A stretch of DNA of 40,695 nt from Kiritimatiellia bacterium (lineage in GTDB: Bacteria > Verrucomicrobiota > Kiritimatiellia > JAAZAB01), in contig JAQUQV010000020.1 in assembly GCA_028715905.1 (NCBI GenBank), positions 1 through 40,695 of the forward strand. The letters run 5' to 3'. How positions within the stretch are numbered: position 1 is the stretch's first letter; every line of letters starts with the position of its first letter. The position numbers were made by a program, and so were the translations under genes. This document shows, one piece after another, positions 7,417 through 15,789 of the stretch. Below the pieces are notes generated by a model, which made no database searches, was not told the DNA's origin, and saw nothing but the letters and a program-made list of their open reading frames with translations.

Positions 7417-8454
7417 ATGACTCATGGTAAAATCATGCTGGTTGTCAAAAATTTAAAACACGCCCTGCATGCTCCCAAGCAGGAATTATCCGTGCCGCAC
7501 ATGGTGCCGATTCCTTACTTTGAATCTCCGATGCGCATCGCGCAGATAGAAAAAGCGCTGGCGCGGATGACCGGATTACAATATTGCGAACCCGACGCCG
7601 CGGGTCCGGAGATATTGCGAGGAATCCACGCCAAGGAATATATAAGTTATATAGAAAAAGTCGGGAGAATGGCAATTGACGACGAAGATTACCGGACTCC
7701 ATTTGTGATCCCGCCGCGGACGCGCACCTTCAATACCTCCCATATGATTGACCACCTGGCGTTGTTTGCCATGGATACCACAACCCCCATCGGCCGGCAC
7801 ACTTTTACGAGCGCGCTGCATTCCGCTGCGGTGGCCGCCACTGGCGCGCGGAAAATATTGAACGGCGAGAAGAAGGTGTATTGTCTATGCCGGCCGCCGG
7901 GACATCATGCAGAACCTTCCCGCTATGGAGGCTACTGTTATTTTAACAACGCAGCGGTCGCGGCGGAACAATTACTTTTAAAAACCGCAAAAGTCTCAAT
8001 ACTTGACATAGATTATCATCATGGGAACGGCACACAGGAGATTTTTTATCGCCGCAATGATCTTCAGTATGTTTCCGTGCACGCGGACCCGCGCATTGAT
8101 TATCCGTACTATACGGGTTTTAAAAATGAGCGCGGCCAGGGGCGGGGACTTGGGTTTAACCTCAATCTGCCCGTGCCCAAGGATACGGGCGATAATGAAT
8201 ATTTAACATTTATTGAACAAGGCCTTACGGCGATCGGCAAATTTAAAGCCGAAATGTTGATCGTTTCGCTCGGCGTGGATACTTACACGGTTGATCCCGT
8301 CGGGGCGCTAAAATTGTCGCAGGAAGTTTTCGGGGACATCGGGTGTTTGATAAAGCAGATTAACCTGCCCGTCCTTGTCCTGCAAGAGGGGGGATATAAT
8401 GTCCGCGATATCGGGACGCTGGTTTCCAATTTTCTAAAAGGCTTGGGCGTTTAA
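7417..8454 (+). CDS. Histone deacetylase / acetylpolyamine amidohydrolase family protein
   Basis: 345 residues, full length for the family. The catalytic set is complete: RPPGHH at 159-164 (the His pair), DIDYHHGNG at 197-205 (zinc ligands D199 and H201), D288 in SLGVDT (third ligand), and Y327 in EGGY. HADPRIDYPYYTGF follows the zinc loop as in acetylpolyamine amidohydrolases. It would remove acetyl groups from small amines or lysines in the cytoplasm with Zn2+. SLGVDT replaces the more common SAGFDA. The ATG at 7417 was used, although M7 (7435) aligns better with the usual N-terminus (MLVVKNLKHALH). It follows a GNAT-like gene by ten bases, which suggests an acetylation/deacetylation pair, though the partner appears truncated. 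Confidence 0.88.
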   Translation: MTHGKIMLVVKNLKHALHAPKQELSVPHMVPIPYFESPMRIAQIEKALARMTGLQYCEPDAAGPEILRGIHAKEYISYIEKVGRMAIDDEDYRTPFVIPPRTRTFNTSHMIDHLALFAMDTTTPIGRHTFTSALHSAAVAATGARKILNGEKKVYCLCRPPGHHAEPSRYGGYCYFNNAAVAAEQLLLKTAKVSILDIDYHHGNGTQEIFYRRNDLQYVSVHADPRIDYPYYTGFKNERGQGRGLGFNLNLPVPKDTGDNEYLTFIEQGLTAIGKFKAEMLIVSLGVDTYTVDPVGALKLSQEVFGDIGCLIKQINLPVLVLQEGGYNVRDIGTLVSNFLKGLGV

Positions 8455-8571
8455 ACGTCTCAATGCACGGCGCAAAAATATATTTGCTTTTTATTGAAAA
8501 ATGTATTTAACTGCGTGTTGCATTGTCCGGATATAACCGGACGTTGCGCGGAATTCAACGGGAAGCGCAGC

Positions 8572-9342
8572 ATGAAACGTTTTTTGTGCGTCATAGGTTT
8601 AGCCGCCGCCGTCATGTTCCTGCCGGCGTGCCGAACCATTTCATCTTTGTCCGGCTCAGGGGCAAAAGCCCTGATGATCGGCGTTTCGCCCAATTACCCG
8701 CCGCTTATGTTCATGCAAAACGGCGGGATCGCCGGCGCGGAGGTTGACCTGGCTTCGGAACTCGGCAAGGCGCTCAACCGTCCGGTCCGTTTCCTGCAAG
8801 TCAGGTGGGACGACCAGATTGACACCCTCCTCGCGGGACGAATTGACATCATCATGTCGGGAATGACCATCACCGCCGCGCGCAAGGTGCGGATTGCGTT
8901 CAGCGACCCTTACCTCCAGCTCGGTATCATGCCGCTGGTCCGCACGCGTGACGCGGCAAAATACTCATCGGCGGAAAAAATCATCAACGGCGACGCCCGG
9001 ATCGGCGTTGAAAGGGGTTCCACGGCGGACGTCTTCGCCAACCGCAGCTGCCGCTCAACTTCAATTTCCTACGTCCAGCCGATTGACGCCTATTTCTTCC
9101 TTGTCAACCGCCGGATTGATGTTTTCCTGCACGACGGCCCCGGCGTGATCTGGCTGGCCGCAAAACACGAAGCGGACCTGCAGGCCATCCGCTTGCCGCT
9201 CACCAGGGATGACATCGCGTGGGGACTGCGCAAGGACGACACGGAGCTGCTGGCCGCGGTCAACCGCGCGCTTGCCGCATGGAAAAAAGACGGAACCCTG
9301 CAGAAAATTCTGGATAAATGGCTGCCGACCGAACGAAATTGA
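8572..9342 (+). CDS. Extracellular solute-binding lipoprotein, family 3 (amino-acid type)
   Basis: 256 residues from ATG 8572, preceded by GGAAG at a six-base spacing; the open frame extends upstream to 8494 but the signal peptide begins here (MKRFLCVIGLAAAVMF). FLPAC is a lipobox, so the mature protein is anchored by a lipidated Cys. SBP family-3 landmarks are IGVSPNYPPLMF, GAEVDLASELGKAL, IDIIMSGMTIT, RKVRIAFSDPY and GVERGST. No permease or ATPase gene is adjacent, so it is an orphan binding protein or serves a distant transporter. A small inverted repeat (GTCCGG/CCGGAC, 8525-8542) lies in its leader. The next gene is another small lipoprotein. Confidence 0.85.
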   Translation: MKRFLCVIGLAAAVMFLPACRTISSLSGSGAKALMIGVSPNYPPLMFMQNGGIAGAEVDLASELGKALNRPVRFLQVRWDDQIDTLLAGRIDIIMSGMTITAARKVRIAFSDPYLQLGIMPLVRTRDAAKYSSAEKIINGDARIGVERGSTADVFANRSCRSTSISYVQPIDAYFFLVNRRIDVFLHDGPGVIWLAAKHEADLQAIRLPLTRDDIAWGLRKDDTELLAAVNRALAAWKKDGTLQKILDKWLPTERN

Positions 9343-9404
9343 TGCGGGCATAAACTGAAGCCGGATTCATGTAACCGGGAAACATTACTGAGAGGAGAAT
9401 GGCA

Positions 9405-9797
9405 ATGAAAATAACGCGCGTGTCGGCACTGTTTTTAACGGCTATCATCGTCTGGACGGCGGGCTGCCAGTCAACGCCTCCTCCCAAACCGATCGCCACG
9501 TTAACCATCAACGACAAAACGGAGTTCACGAAAGAGATTAGCGCCACCGTTACGGCCGACCAGAAAATCATCATGGACGGCAAAAAATACGAAGTGGCCG
9601 ACATCCCGCAACAACTGGCGCTGAGGAAGGTCGGCCAATACATCACCATCATGGTCTATCCCGAGTCAAAACTTACGCGCGAAACATTGACGGAGATGGT
9701 GAACGTGATGGTTTCCAACAATTATTTCGTCGCCATGGGCAACGATTCCCGGTATGCCGACATTGCCATCCCTCCCCCTCCAAAAACCCAAAAATAA
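9405..9797 (+). CDS. Small lipoprotein with ExbD/TolR-like periplasmic segment
   Basis: 130 residues. Two ATGs compete: 9399 lies directly after AGAGGAGA, while 9405 is at normal spacing and is preferred. The signal sequence ends IVWTAGC, a lipobox. The mature part (ATLTINDKTEFTKEISATVT; YEVADIPQQL; ITIMVYPESKLTRETLTEMV) has the strand-helix alternation of the ExbD/TolR periplasmic domain, and VYPESKL...LTEMVNVMV is the best match. There is no transmembrane anchor of the ExbD kind and no exbB nearby. The C-terminus is Pro/Lys-rich (PPPPKTQK). Function unknown. Confidence 0.6.
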   Translation: MKITRVSALFLTAIIVWTAGCQSTPPPKPIATLTINDKTEFTKEISATVTADQKIIMDGKKYEVADIPQQLALRKVGQYITIMVYPESKLTRETLTEMVNVMVSNNYFVAMGNDSRYADIAIPPPPKTQK

Positions 9798-9825
9798 ACG
9801 CCGGCCGCAGATGGAGAATATCCGC

Positions 9826-9841
9826 GCCCCCGTTCGGGGGC
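9826..9841 (+). other. GC hairpin just before the DUF2723 gene
   Basis: GCCCCCG-TT-CGGGGGC forms a tight stem. No T-tract follows, so it is not a classical terminator. It lies 12 bases before ATG 9853 and may shield the ribosome binding region or mark the end of the upstream lipoprotein transcript. Confidence 0.4.
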
Positions 9842-9852
9842 CTTCTGAAGAT

Positions 9853-12795
9853 ATGAACAACCCGGGGAAACAGGATAAACGCGGCGGCGATCAGCCGCCG
9901 GCGGGACAAAATCTTGCCGCTCCGGACCCCTTGTTTCGCATCAACGACTGGCTGGCGTTTGCCGTGGCGTTTGCGATAGCGTTGTTTGTCTTCGCCTGGA
10001 CTCTGGCGCCCACGGTTACGCTGGAAGACTCGGGCGAGCTGGTGGTGGCCGCCGATTACTTGGGCGTGCCGCACCCGCCCGGTTATCCCATCTGGACCAT
10101 GCTGGCCTGGCTTTTCCAGGCAATCTTCGGCTTTATGCGCTATTACGGCCAGCCGAATCCGGCCTGGGGCGTGAATTTCATGTCGGCCTTTTTCGGGGCC
10201 TTGCTTGCGGGCAACGTGGCGCTCCTGATAAGCCGTTCCGGCCTGGACATGCTGCAGTTCCGGCGCCACGAGGAAAACCAACCTTCCACCGGCAACGAAA
10301 AAATCATCAGCTGGGCCAGCGGCGTTTCGGCGGGATTGCTCCTGGCTTTCTGCCCCTACATCTGGTCCCAGGCGGTCATCGCCGAGGTCTATACCCTCAA
10401 CGCCTTCCTGCACGTTTTGATCATGACCCTCCTCTACGCCTGGATGCGGCGACCGAAATCCAGCCGGATTCTTTACTGGATGGCGTTCACCTTCGGGGTT
10501 ACTTTTACCAACTGCCAGCCTGTTATTCTTCTGGTCCCGGCCATTATCCTGGTTCTCTTTGCGACCGACCGGAAACTCTGCCGCGACTGCGTGGCCGGCG
10601 GGTTGATTATTGTCGGCGCGTTTATCCTGTTTTCAATATTTTTACCGCAGTACGCGGTCCGGCCATTTGAGCCGAAGGAACGCTGGATTTTTATCGCCGC
10701 GCTCATGCTGGTTGCGCCGGGCGTCATGTTTGTCTTTACGCGCGAACTTTTTACCGAGTGGCGGCGGGTGCTGGCCATGGCGCTCTGCGCGGGCCTGGGG
10801 ATCAGCCTCTTCGTTTACCTGCCGATTGCCTCAGAGTTCAATCCGCCGATGAACTGGGGTTATCCGCGCACCTGGGAGGGCTTCAAGCACGCCGTCACCC
10901 GCGGACAGTACCAGGCCCTCTCGCCGGCGTTCAAGCCCCTGGATTTCATCAAGCAATCATACGAATTCTTCAGCCAGCTTGAAGACCAGTTCCCTTTCCC
11001 GATCGCTTTCCTGGCCATTGTGCCGGTTTTTTACTTCCGTTATATCTGGCGGAGGAATTGGGCCTGGCTCTCGGGGTCAATCATTGCTTTTGCCTTCATG
11101 GGGCCGGGCATGATGGTGATTCTGAATCCACCGCACGACGTGCAATCGCTTTTCATCGCCGAGGTGCAGTTTGTGCAGTCAACTTCCGTTTATGCAATCT
11201 GGCTGGGGTACGGGCTGCTCTTCGCCCTGGCTTTTCTTGAAAGCGTGTTTTCGCGCAAGATGATGCTCATAGGCGCCATCGCGATAACCTTGTTGCTGCC
11301 GCTTTCGCTCATCTGGCAGAACCGCTATGACGACAAAATCATCAATTCAACCGGCGGCAATGAACAACGCGGCCATGATTTCGGCTGGCAGTTCGGTAAT
11401 TACCAGCTGCGCGGGATAGACGCCATCATGGAAGAACTGCGTCCCGGCGAAACGCCCCCCCCCAATCCTGAATATCCGCCTGAAATGGGGACGAACGCCA
11501 TTTTCTTCGGCGGCACCGATCCCGGACGGTTTGTGCCCACCTACATGATTTACTCCGCCCGGGTGCGCTCGGACGTTTTCCTGATCACGCAGAACGCTCT
11601 GGCCGACAACACCTACATGAACGTGATGCGCGACCTGTACGGCGACCAGATCTGGATTCCCACGCCCCAGGACACCAACCGCGCTTTCCAATCCTACGTG
11701 GAAGACGTGCGCGCCGGACGCATCCCGGCCAACGCCGCCGTCAGCATTGACAAGAACGGCAAGGTGAGCGTGCAGGGCGTGCAGGGCGTGATGGAAATCA
11801 ACGGCATCATCAGCAAGGCGATCTTTGAGGCCAACAAGAGCAAGCATCCCTTTTATGTTGAGGAAAGCTATGTGATCATGTGGATGTATCCCTACCTGGA
11901 ACCGCACGGGTTAATCATGAAAATCAATCCCGAACCGCTGCCGGCTCTGACCCCGGAAATGATCAAGAACGACATGGATTTCTGGAACTGGTATGCCAAC
12001 CGCCTGCTGAGCGATAAAAAATTTGAAAGGGACACCGTGGCGCGCAAGTCCTTTTCAAAACTGCGCTGCGCTATTGCCGGGCTTTACGCCTACCGCCGCC
12101 TGTTCAACGAAGCCGAGGCAGCTTTCCGCCAGGCCGTCAATCTTTTCCCGGGCAGTCCCGAGGCCAATTTCCGCCTCGCCGATCTTTACCTCCAGAACAA
12201 CCGTTTCGCCGATGCGCTCAGCGTGATGGAAAAGAATCTTGAATGGGACCCGCGGAACGACAGAATAGTCGGCTTTATCAACCAGATCAGGGACATGGAA
12301 AAAATGCACAACCGGATCAATGAATTGCAGCAGGAGCTGGCCGGCGGGGGTGGAACGCTGGACCATGTCCTGGAACTGTCCATGCTGTATTTGCGGTCCA
12401 ACCGGGACCAGCCGTTTGCCGATTTGTCCCGGCAGGTCTTGAACAATACCAGCCTGCCGCCGCAAATCTGCCTGAAAGTCGCCGAGATAGCAATGTCGGT
12501 CCAACCCCAGCGCCTCGGCATGGTGGCGGAAGCATATCAGCATTATCTGGCGCGCGAGCCTTCCGATCCCAGGATCTGGCACGAACTGGGCTGCGTGCAG
12601 GCCGCGATCGGCCAGCCCAGCAATGCCCTGCATTCCCTGCAACAGGCCGTTGCCCTCGGCGGCGAGCCCATCAAAGACGTTATGCGCAAAGACCAGCGCC
12701 TGGAACCGTTGCGCGTTTCGCCTGTTTTTCAGAAACTTGTCGCCCCCGCCCCGCAGCGCGGCTTTACGCCGTTCCCGGGAATTGTGCCTCCTTAA
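9853..12795 (+). CDS. DUF2723 (TMEM260-like) membrane glycosyltransferase with TPR tail
   Basis: 980 residues from ATG 9853 (MNNPGKQDKRG), chosen because a hairpin at 9826-9841 lies between this ATG and earlier in-frame ones at 9754 and 9811; the ribosome site is weak (GAAG). After a short cytoplasmic tail come about a dozen hydrophobic segments. The first loop carries the DUF2723 signature TLEDSGELVVAADYLGVPHP, then PGYP, with the acidic pair typical of GT-C enzymes. Eukaryotic TMEM260 is a protein O-mannosyltransferase; bacterial members probably also use lipid-linked sugars, but the acceptor is unknown. From about residue 720 the protein is soluble, with TPR-like helices (AIAGLYAYRRLFNEAEAAFR; SPEANFRLADLYLQNNRFAD). 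It is convergent with rsmE. Confidence 0.8.
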   Translation: MNNPGKQDKRGGDQPPAGQNLAAPDPLFRINDWLAFAVAFAIALFVFAWTLAPTVTLEDSGELVVAADYLGVPHPPGYPIWTMLAWLFQAIFGFMRYYGQPNPAWGVNFMSAFFGALLAGNVALLISRSGLDMLQFRRHEENQPSTGNEKIISWASGVSAGLLLAFCPYIWSQAVIAEVYTLNAFLHVLIMTLLYAWMRRPKSSRILYWMAFTFGVTFTNCQPVILLVPAIILVLFATDRKLCRDCVAGGLIIVGAFILFSIFLPQYAVRPFEPKERWIFIAALMLVAPGVMFVFTRELFTEWRRVLAMALCAGLGISLFVYLPIASEFNPPMNWGYPRTWEGFKHAVTRGQYQALSPAFKPLDFIKQSYEFFSQLEDQFPFPIAFLAIVPVFYFRYIWRRNWAWLSGSIIAFAFMGPGMMVILNPPHDVQSLFIAEVQFVQSTSVYAIWLGYGLLFALAFLESVFSRKMMLIGAIAITLLLPLSLIWQNRYDDKIINSTGGNEQRGHDFGWQFGNYQLRGIDAIMEELRPGETPPPNPEYPPEMGTNAIFFGGTDPGRFVPTYMIYSARVRSDVFLITQNALADNTYMNVMRDLYGDQIWIPTPQDTNRAFQSYVEDVRAGRIPANAAVSIDKNGKVSVQGVQGVMEINGIISKAIFEANKSKHPFYVEESYVIMWMYPYLEPHGLIMKINPEPLPALTPEMIKNDMDFWNWYANRLLSDKKFERDTVARKSFSKLRCAIAGLYAYRRLFNEAEAAFRQAVNLFPGSPEANFRLADLYLQNNRFADALSVMEKNLEWDPRNDRIVGFINQIRDMEKMHNRINELQQELAGGGGTLDHVLELSMLYLRSNRDQPFADLSRQVLNNTSLPPQICLKVAEIAMSVQPQRLGMVAEAYQHYLAREPSDPRIWHELGCVQAAIGQPSNALHSLQQAVALGGEPIKDVMRKDQRLEPLRVSPVFQKLVAPAPQRGFTPFPGIVPP

Positions 12796-12870
12796 GAGAG
12801 ACGGAAGAAGGGAAAAATACAAGCGGAAAAAAAAACCGTCACGAATCCCGGGGACAATTTTTATTATTAC

Positions 12871-12897
12871 CTTTACCGGCTTTACCGGCTTTACCGG
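12871..12897. repeat. Three perfect 9-bp tandem repeats CTTTACCGG
   Basis: CTTTACCGG occurs three times without mismatch at 12871, 12880 and 12889. The third unit contains the rsmE stop codon (12893-12891 on the minus strand). It lies in the convergent gap between the DUF2723 gene and rsmE; it is a slippage-prone microsatellite and no hairpin is evident. Confidence 0.85.
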
Positions 12898-13631
12898 CGG
12901 AATTCGTAATTGAGCGCGCTCAAACCGAAAACAGCGGCGGTTTCAACCCGCAGCACTTCGGTTCCGAAACTCGCCGGTTTGAAATTCGCACCGACCAGCA
13001 TCCCCTGCTCTTCATCGGTCAGGTCGCCTTCCGGCCCGATGGCCAACGCAATGCTTCCCGGACCCGGCCGGCCAACCTTTGCCATGACCTCCCTGAGCAG
13101 CGGCGCTTGCGGGGCGAGCGATCCGAAAATACGCAAATCGCATGGAACCTCCCGAACGGCCTCCGCCAGGGAAACAATCGGGTTTATTTCCGGAAGCCAG
13201 GCCGTCCGGCTCTGCTTGGCGGCCGCCAGAATTATTTTCCGCCAGCGCGCGACCTTTTCGTCGGCCGCGCGGCCGCTTATTTTGACTATGACCCGGTCCG
13301 TGACCGCCGGAATGATTTTATGAACGCCCAACTCGGTTGCTTTTTGAACAATTGCGTCCAGGCCGGAATGTTTGGGCAGGGCCTGGATCAGGACAACGGC
13401 GGGAGCGGGCGGGTCGGCGCGGCGGATGGTTGAGGATAAAATGCTGATCACGGCGGAATCTTTGCGCGCGGAAAGCAATGCGGCGCGCGCCGTCCGCCCG
13501 CGGCCGTCAAAAACTTCAATCTCGTCGCCCTTTTTCACCCGCAGCACGTTCAAGAGATGATGGGCTTCGCCGGCCGGAAGTTCGCTTATTTTCTGCCTGA
13601 AAACGTCCTGATCAACAAAACATCGTCTCAT
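12891..13631 (-). CDS. rsmE: 16S rRNA (uracil1498-N3)-methyltransferase RsmE
   Basis: 246 residues, usual length. An N-terminal PUA-like domain (MRRCFVDQDVF...EAHHLLNVLRVKKGDEIEVF, residues 1-75) precedes a SPOUT domain with LIQALPK, a KATELGV segment, LAIGPEGDLT and the knot region FGTEVLRVETAA. The known role is methylation of U1498 in 16S rRNA using SAM. The NYEFRR end is complete and the stop falls in a 9-bp tandem repeat. It lies downstream of dnaJ on the same strand with a 41-bp gap containing an inverted repeat, so it may be read from the grpE-dnaJ transcript. Confidence 0.93.
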   Translation of the reverse strand: MRRCFVDQDVFRQKISELPAGEAHHLLNVLRVKKGDEIEVFDGRGRTARAALLSARKDSAVISILSSTIRRADPPAPAVVLIQALPKHSGLDAIVQKATELGVHKIIPAVTDRVIVKISGRAADEKVARWRKIILAAAKQSRTAWLPEINPIVSLAEAVREVPCDLRIFGSLAPQAPLLREVMAKVGRPGPGSIALAIGPEGDLTDEEQGMLVGANFKPASFGTEVLRVETAAVFGLSALNYEFRR

Positions 13632-13650
13632 TGCTTGAACCCGGCATTCA

Positions 13651-13673
13651 GTCAGAATAATCTGAATTCTGAC
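13651..13673 (-). terminator. Inverted repeat between dnaJ and rsmE
   Basis: GTCAGAAT (13651-13658) pairs perfectly with ATTCTGAC (13666-13673) across a 7-nt loop and overlaps the dnaJ stop codon. No T-run follows in the direction of transcription, so it is at most an attenuator or an mRNA-stability stem. Confidence 0.4.
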
Positions 13674-14833
13674 TACTTTTCTTTATATTTCAAAAAAGCC
13701 TCGGCATTTTTGCGGAACTGCTCCAGGGCCGGGTAATTGCTTTCGCCGAAATGCTCAAAATATTCCTTCAGTTTTTTCTTCTGGGCGCCGGACAGGTTTT
13801 TGGGAATTTCAACCGTCAAACGGACATGGAGGTCGCCCCGGATGCTCGTATTGAAGTCGTAGACCCCCTTGCCCGAGAGGCGCAGGATTTTCCCGTTGGC
13901 CGTACCGGGCTCAATTTTCAACCGCGCCCATCCTTCCAAAGTCGGCACCTCCGCCTCGCCGCCCAGCGCCGCGGTTTCAAAAGGGATCGGGACCTCGCAG
14001 AAAAGGTCCGCCCCCTCCCGCTGGAAGATGTTATGCGGCAAGACGTGCATGACCACATATAAATCCCCCGGCGGTCCGTTCTGAACCCCGCCTTCGCCCT
14101 TCCCGGCCAGGCGCAGGCGCGACCCGGTTTCCACTCCCGGCGGAATTCTGATGGAGAGTTTCTGCCGGCTTTTCACCAGGCCGCTCCCGCGGCAGTTGCG
14201 GCAGGGATGGGTGATGACCTCGCCGCGGCCGCCGCAGGCCGGGCAATCCTGCTGAATGCGGAAAAAGCCACTGGACATGATAACGACCCCCTGCCCGCCG
14301 CAGCGCCGGCAGGTTTCTTTTTTGCGCCCGGGCTCGCAGCCGCTTCCGCGGCACACGGCGCATTCCTGGGAAATGGGAAGCGTGACTTCGCGTTCGGCGC
14401 CAAAGACCGATTCCTCAAAGCTTATCTCCAGGTCAAACCTCAAATCGGCGCCCTTGCCGGAGCGCGCCGCGCCGCGCCGGCCGGAACCGCGCGCAAACAT
14501 GTCCTCAAACATGCCGCCGCCGAAGAAGTCGCCGAAAATATCCTGAAAATCGGAGCCGTGCGTGAAATCGCGGAAGAAATCAAAACCGCCCGGGCCGAAC
14601 GACGATTTGACGCCGGCGTGTCCGAACCGGTCGTAGCGCTGCCGTTTCTCGGGATCGCTTAAAATCTCATAGGCCTCCGAAATTTCCTTGAAACGCTCCT
14701 CGGATTCCTTGTTGCCGGCATTCTTGTCGGGGTGATACTGCATCGCCAGCTTCCGGTAGGATTTCTTGACCTCTTCCGGCGAAGCGGAACGGGGAAGACT
14801 GAGCACTTCGTAATAATCGCGCTTGGTTGTCAC
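13673..14833 (-). CDS. dnaJ: Chaperone DnaJ (Hsp40)
   Basis: 386 residues, complete type-I DnaJ. The J domain (residues 5-70) holds the HPD motif in [11 protein letters not shown] Gly/Phe region follows ([11 protein letters not shown]...[10 protein letters not shown]). The zinc domain has all four CxxCxGxG repeats: [24 protein letters not shown] and CRNCRGSG. The C-terminal substrate-binding domain ends [12 protein letters not shown]. It stimulates the DnaK ATPase and hands over unfolded clients; dnaK is not in this window. It overlaps grpE by four bases, so the two are coupled. Confidence 0.96.
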   Translation of the reverse strand: MTTKRDYYEVLSLPRSASPEEVKKSYRKLAMQYHPDKNAGNKESEERFKEISEAYEILSDPEKRQRYDRFGHAGVKSSFGPGGFDFFRDFTHGSDFQDIFGDFFGGGMFEDMFARGSGRRGAARSGKGADLRFDLEISFEESVFGAEREVTLPISQECAVCRGSGCEPGRKKETCRRCGGQGVVIMSSGFFRIQQDCPACGGRGEVITHPCRNCRGSGLVKSRQKLSIRIPPGVETGSRLRLAGKGEGGVQNGPPGDLYVVMHVLPHNIFQREGADLFCEVPIPFETAALGGEAEVPTLEGWARLKIEPGTANGKILRLSGKGVYDFNTSIRGDLHVRLTVEIPKNLSGAQKKKLKEYFEHFGESNYPALEQFRKNAEAFLKYKEK

Positions 14834-15474
14834 TGTTTTTTGTCACCCGCGGATGATTGCTTGTCATTTGTTTTCGGCAGCGGTTTGCCCCCGGAAACCA
14901 CCACCTGCGCCGGTCGCAAAAGCCGGTTTTTAAATTTATATCCCGGCCGGCTCTGGGCGATAATCACTCCTTCCGGCTCGGTTTCCGACGGCAGGCAGCT
15001 GACGGCTTCGTGAAGGTTCGGATCAAACTGTTGTTTTTCCGAATTGATTTTTTCAAGGCCGAATTTTACCAGCACGGTCATCAGTTGATCGGCAATGAGC
15101 TGCAGCCCCTCCCGGAAGGCCTTGTCAGCCTCATGTTTGCCGGCGGCCGAGAGCGCAAGCTGAAGGTGATCAAGCGCCGGCAACAATTCAAGCGTCAATG
15201 TTTCGTTGGCGTTTTCATAAATCTCGTTTTTTTCGCGCAGGGAACGTTTGCGGTAGTTTTCAAAATCGGCGCCGAGCCGGAGCAGTTGATCCTTGAGGCG
15301 TTCAATCTCCTGCGCGGATTTTTGAGGCTCGGACGATTTGGCGGACGCCTGCGCCGCTTGTTCCGCCGGCGTTGCCGCGGCCGCCGCTTCGGGTTGTTTT
15401 TCCGTCTGGAGCGGCTCCCTCTGGCTTTTCAGGGAGACATCCCCGGAATGATGCTTGTCTTTTTGTTTGTTCAT
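14830..15474 (-). CDS. grpE: Nucleotide exchange factor GrpE
   Basis: 214 residues. A charged, Ala/Glu-rich N-terminal tail (about 55 residues) is followed by the long coiled coil ([20 protein letters not shown]) and the beta domain ([20 protein letters not shown], then [15 protein letters not shown]), all typical of GrpE. It releases ADP from DnaK. No Shine-Dalgarno sequence precedes ATG 15474 (GTCAGTCCA), and a strong promoter ends ten bases before the start, so a leaderless mRNA is likely. It lies first in a grpE-dnaJ(-rsmE) transcript. No CIRCE-type inverted repeat was seen. Confidence 0.94.
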   Translation of the reverse strand: MNKQKDKHHSGDVSLKSQREPLQTEKQPEAAAAATPAEQAAQASAKSSEPQKSAQEIERLKDQLLRLGADFENYRKRSLREKNEIYENANETLTLELLPALDHLQLALSAAGKHEADKAFREGLQLIADQLMTVLVKFGLEKINSEKQQFDPNLHEAVSCLPSETEPEGVIIAQSRPGYKFKNRLLRPAQVVVSGGKPLPKTNDKQSSAGDKKQ

Positions 15475-15483
15475 TGGACTGAC

Positions 15484-15512
15484 AATATATTAAAGAATGT
15501 TTGAAATGCCAA
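15484..15512 (-). promoter_or_regulatory. Strong promoter of grpE-dnaJ, likely leaderless
   Basis: On the minus strand TTGGCA (15512-15507) and TATATT (15489-15484) are 17 bases apart, near the sigma-70 consensus. The expected start of transcription (about 15477) is within a few bases of the grpE ATG at 15474. Confidence 0.6.
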
Positions 15513-15520
15513 TAGCCATC

Positions 15521-15781
15521 TTATTCCCACGGAAATATTATCCATTTTTCCGTGCTGATCAGGCAATAGTCCGGCTTAATGATTGACCATGGTTTCTGGC
15601 ACATGACTGCGACCGGCGCGTCCGTTTCCCGTATTTTTCTCCGGACCGCCCGGACAGTATCGCCGCTGTCCAGAACATCGTCAATTATCAACACCGGCCT
15701 GCTGATTTTTCCCGCAACCTGGCTCAAAAGAACCCGTTTTTGCCTGCGCTTCCCCTGGTAGTGGCAAGCCCGTTTGCCATG
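15521..15781 (-). pseudogene. Phosphoribosyltransferase remnant (5' part missing)
   Basis: The frame is open from a TAA at 15784 to the stop at 15521 and reads CHYQGKRRQKRVLLSQVAGK followed by the PRPP-binding loop VLIIDDVLDSGDTV, matching the C-terminal half of xanthine/hypoxanthine-type phosphoribosyltransferases. The N-terminal ~70 residues are absent because rsmI ends at 15790. The only possible start is TTG 15727 (68 residues, no ribosome site), which would leave an incomplete fold. It is best read as a 5'-deleted gene, expressed only if rsmI readthrough permits. Confidence 0.6.
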
Positions 15782-15789
15782 TTAAACGT

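Noticed and set aside
12055-12822. 255-codon minus-strand frame over the TPR part of the DUF2723 gene
   Set aside because: It is antisense to a clear TPR region and shows no domain.
15475-15520. CIRCE element for grpE-dnaJ
   Set aside because: No TTAGCACTC/GAGTGCTAA inverted repeat in the upstream region.
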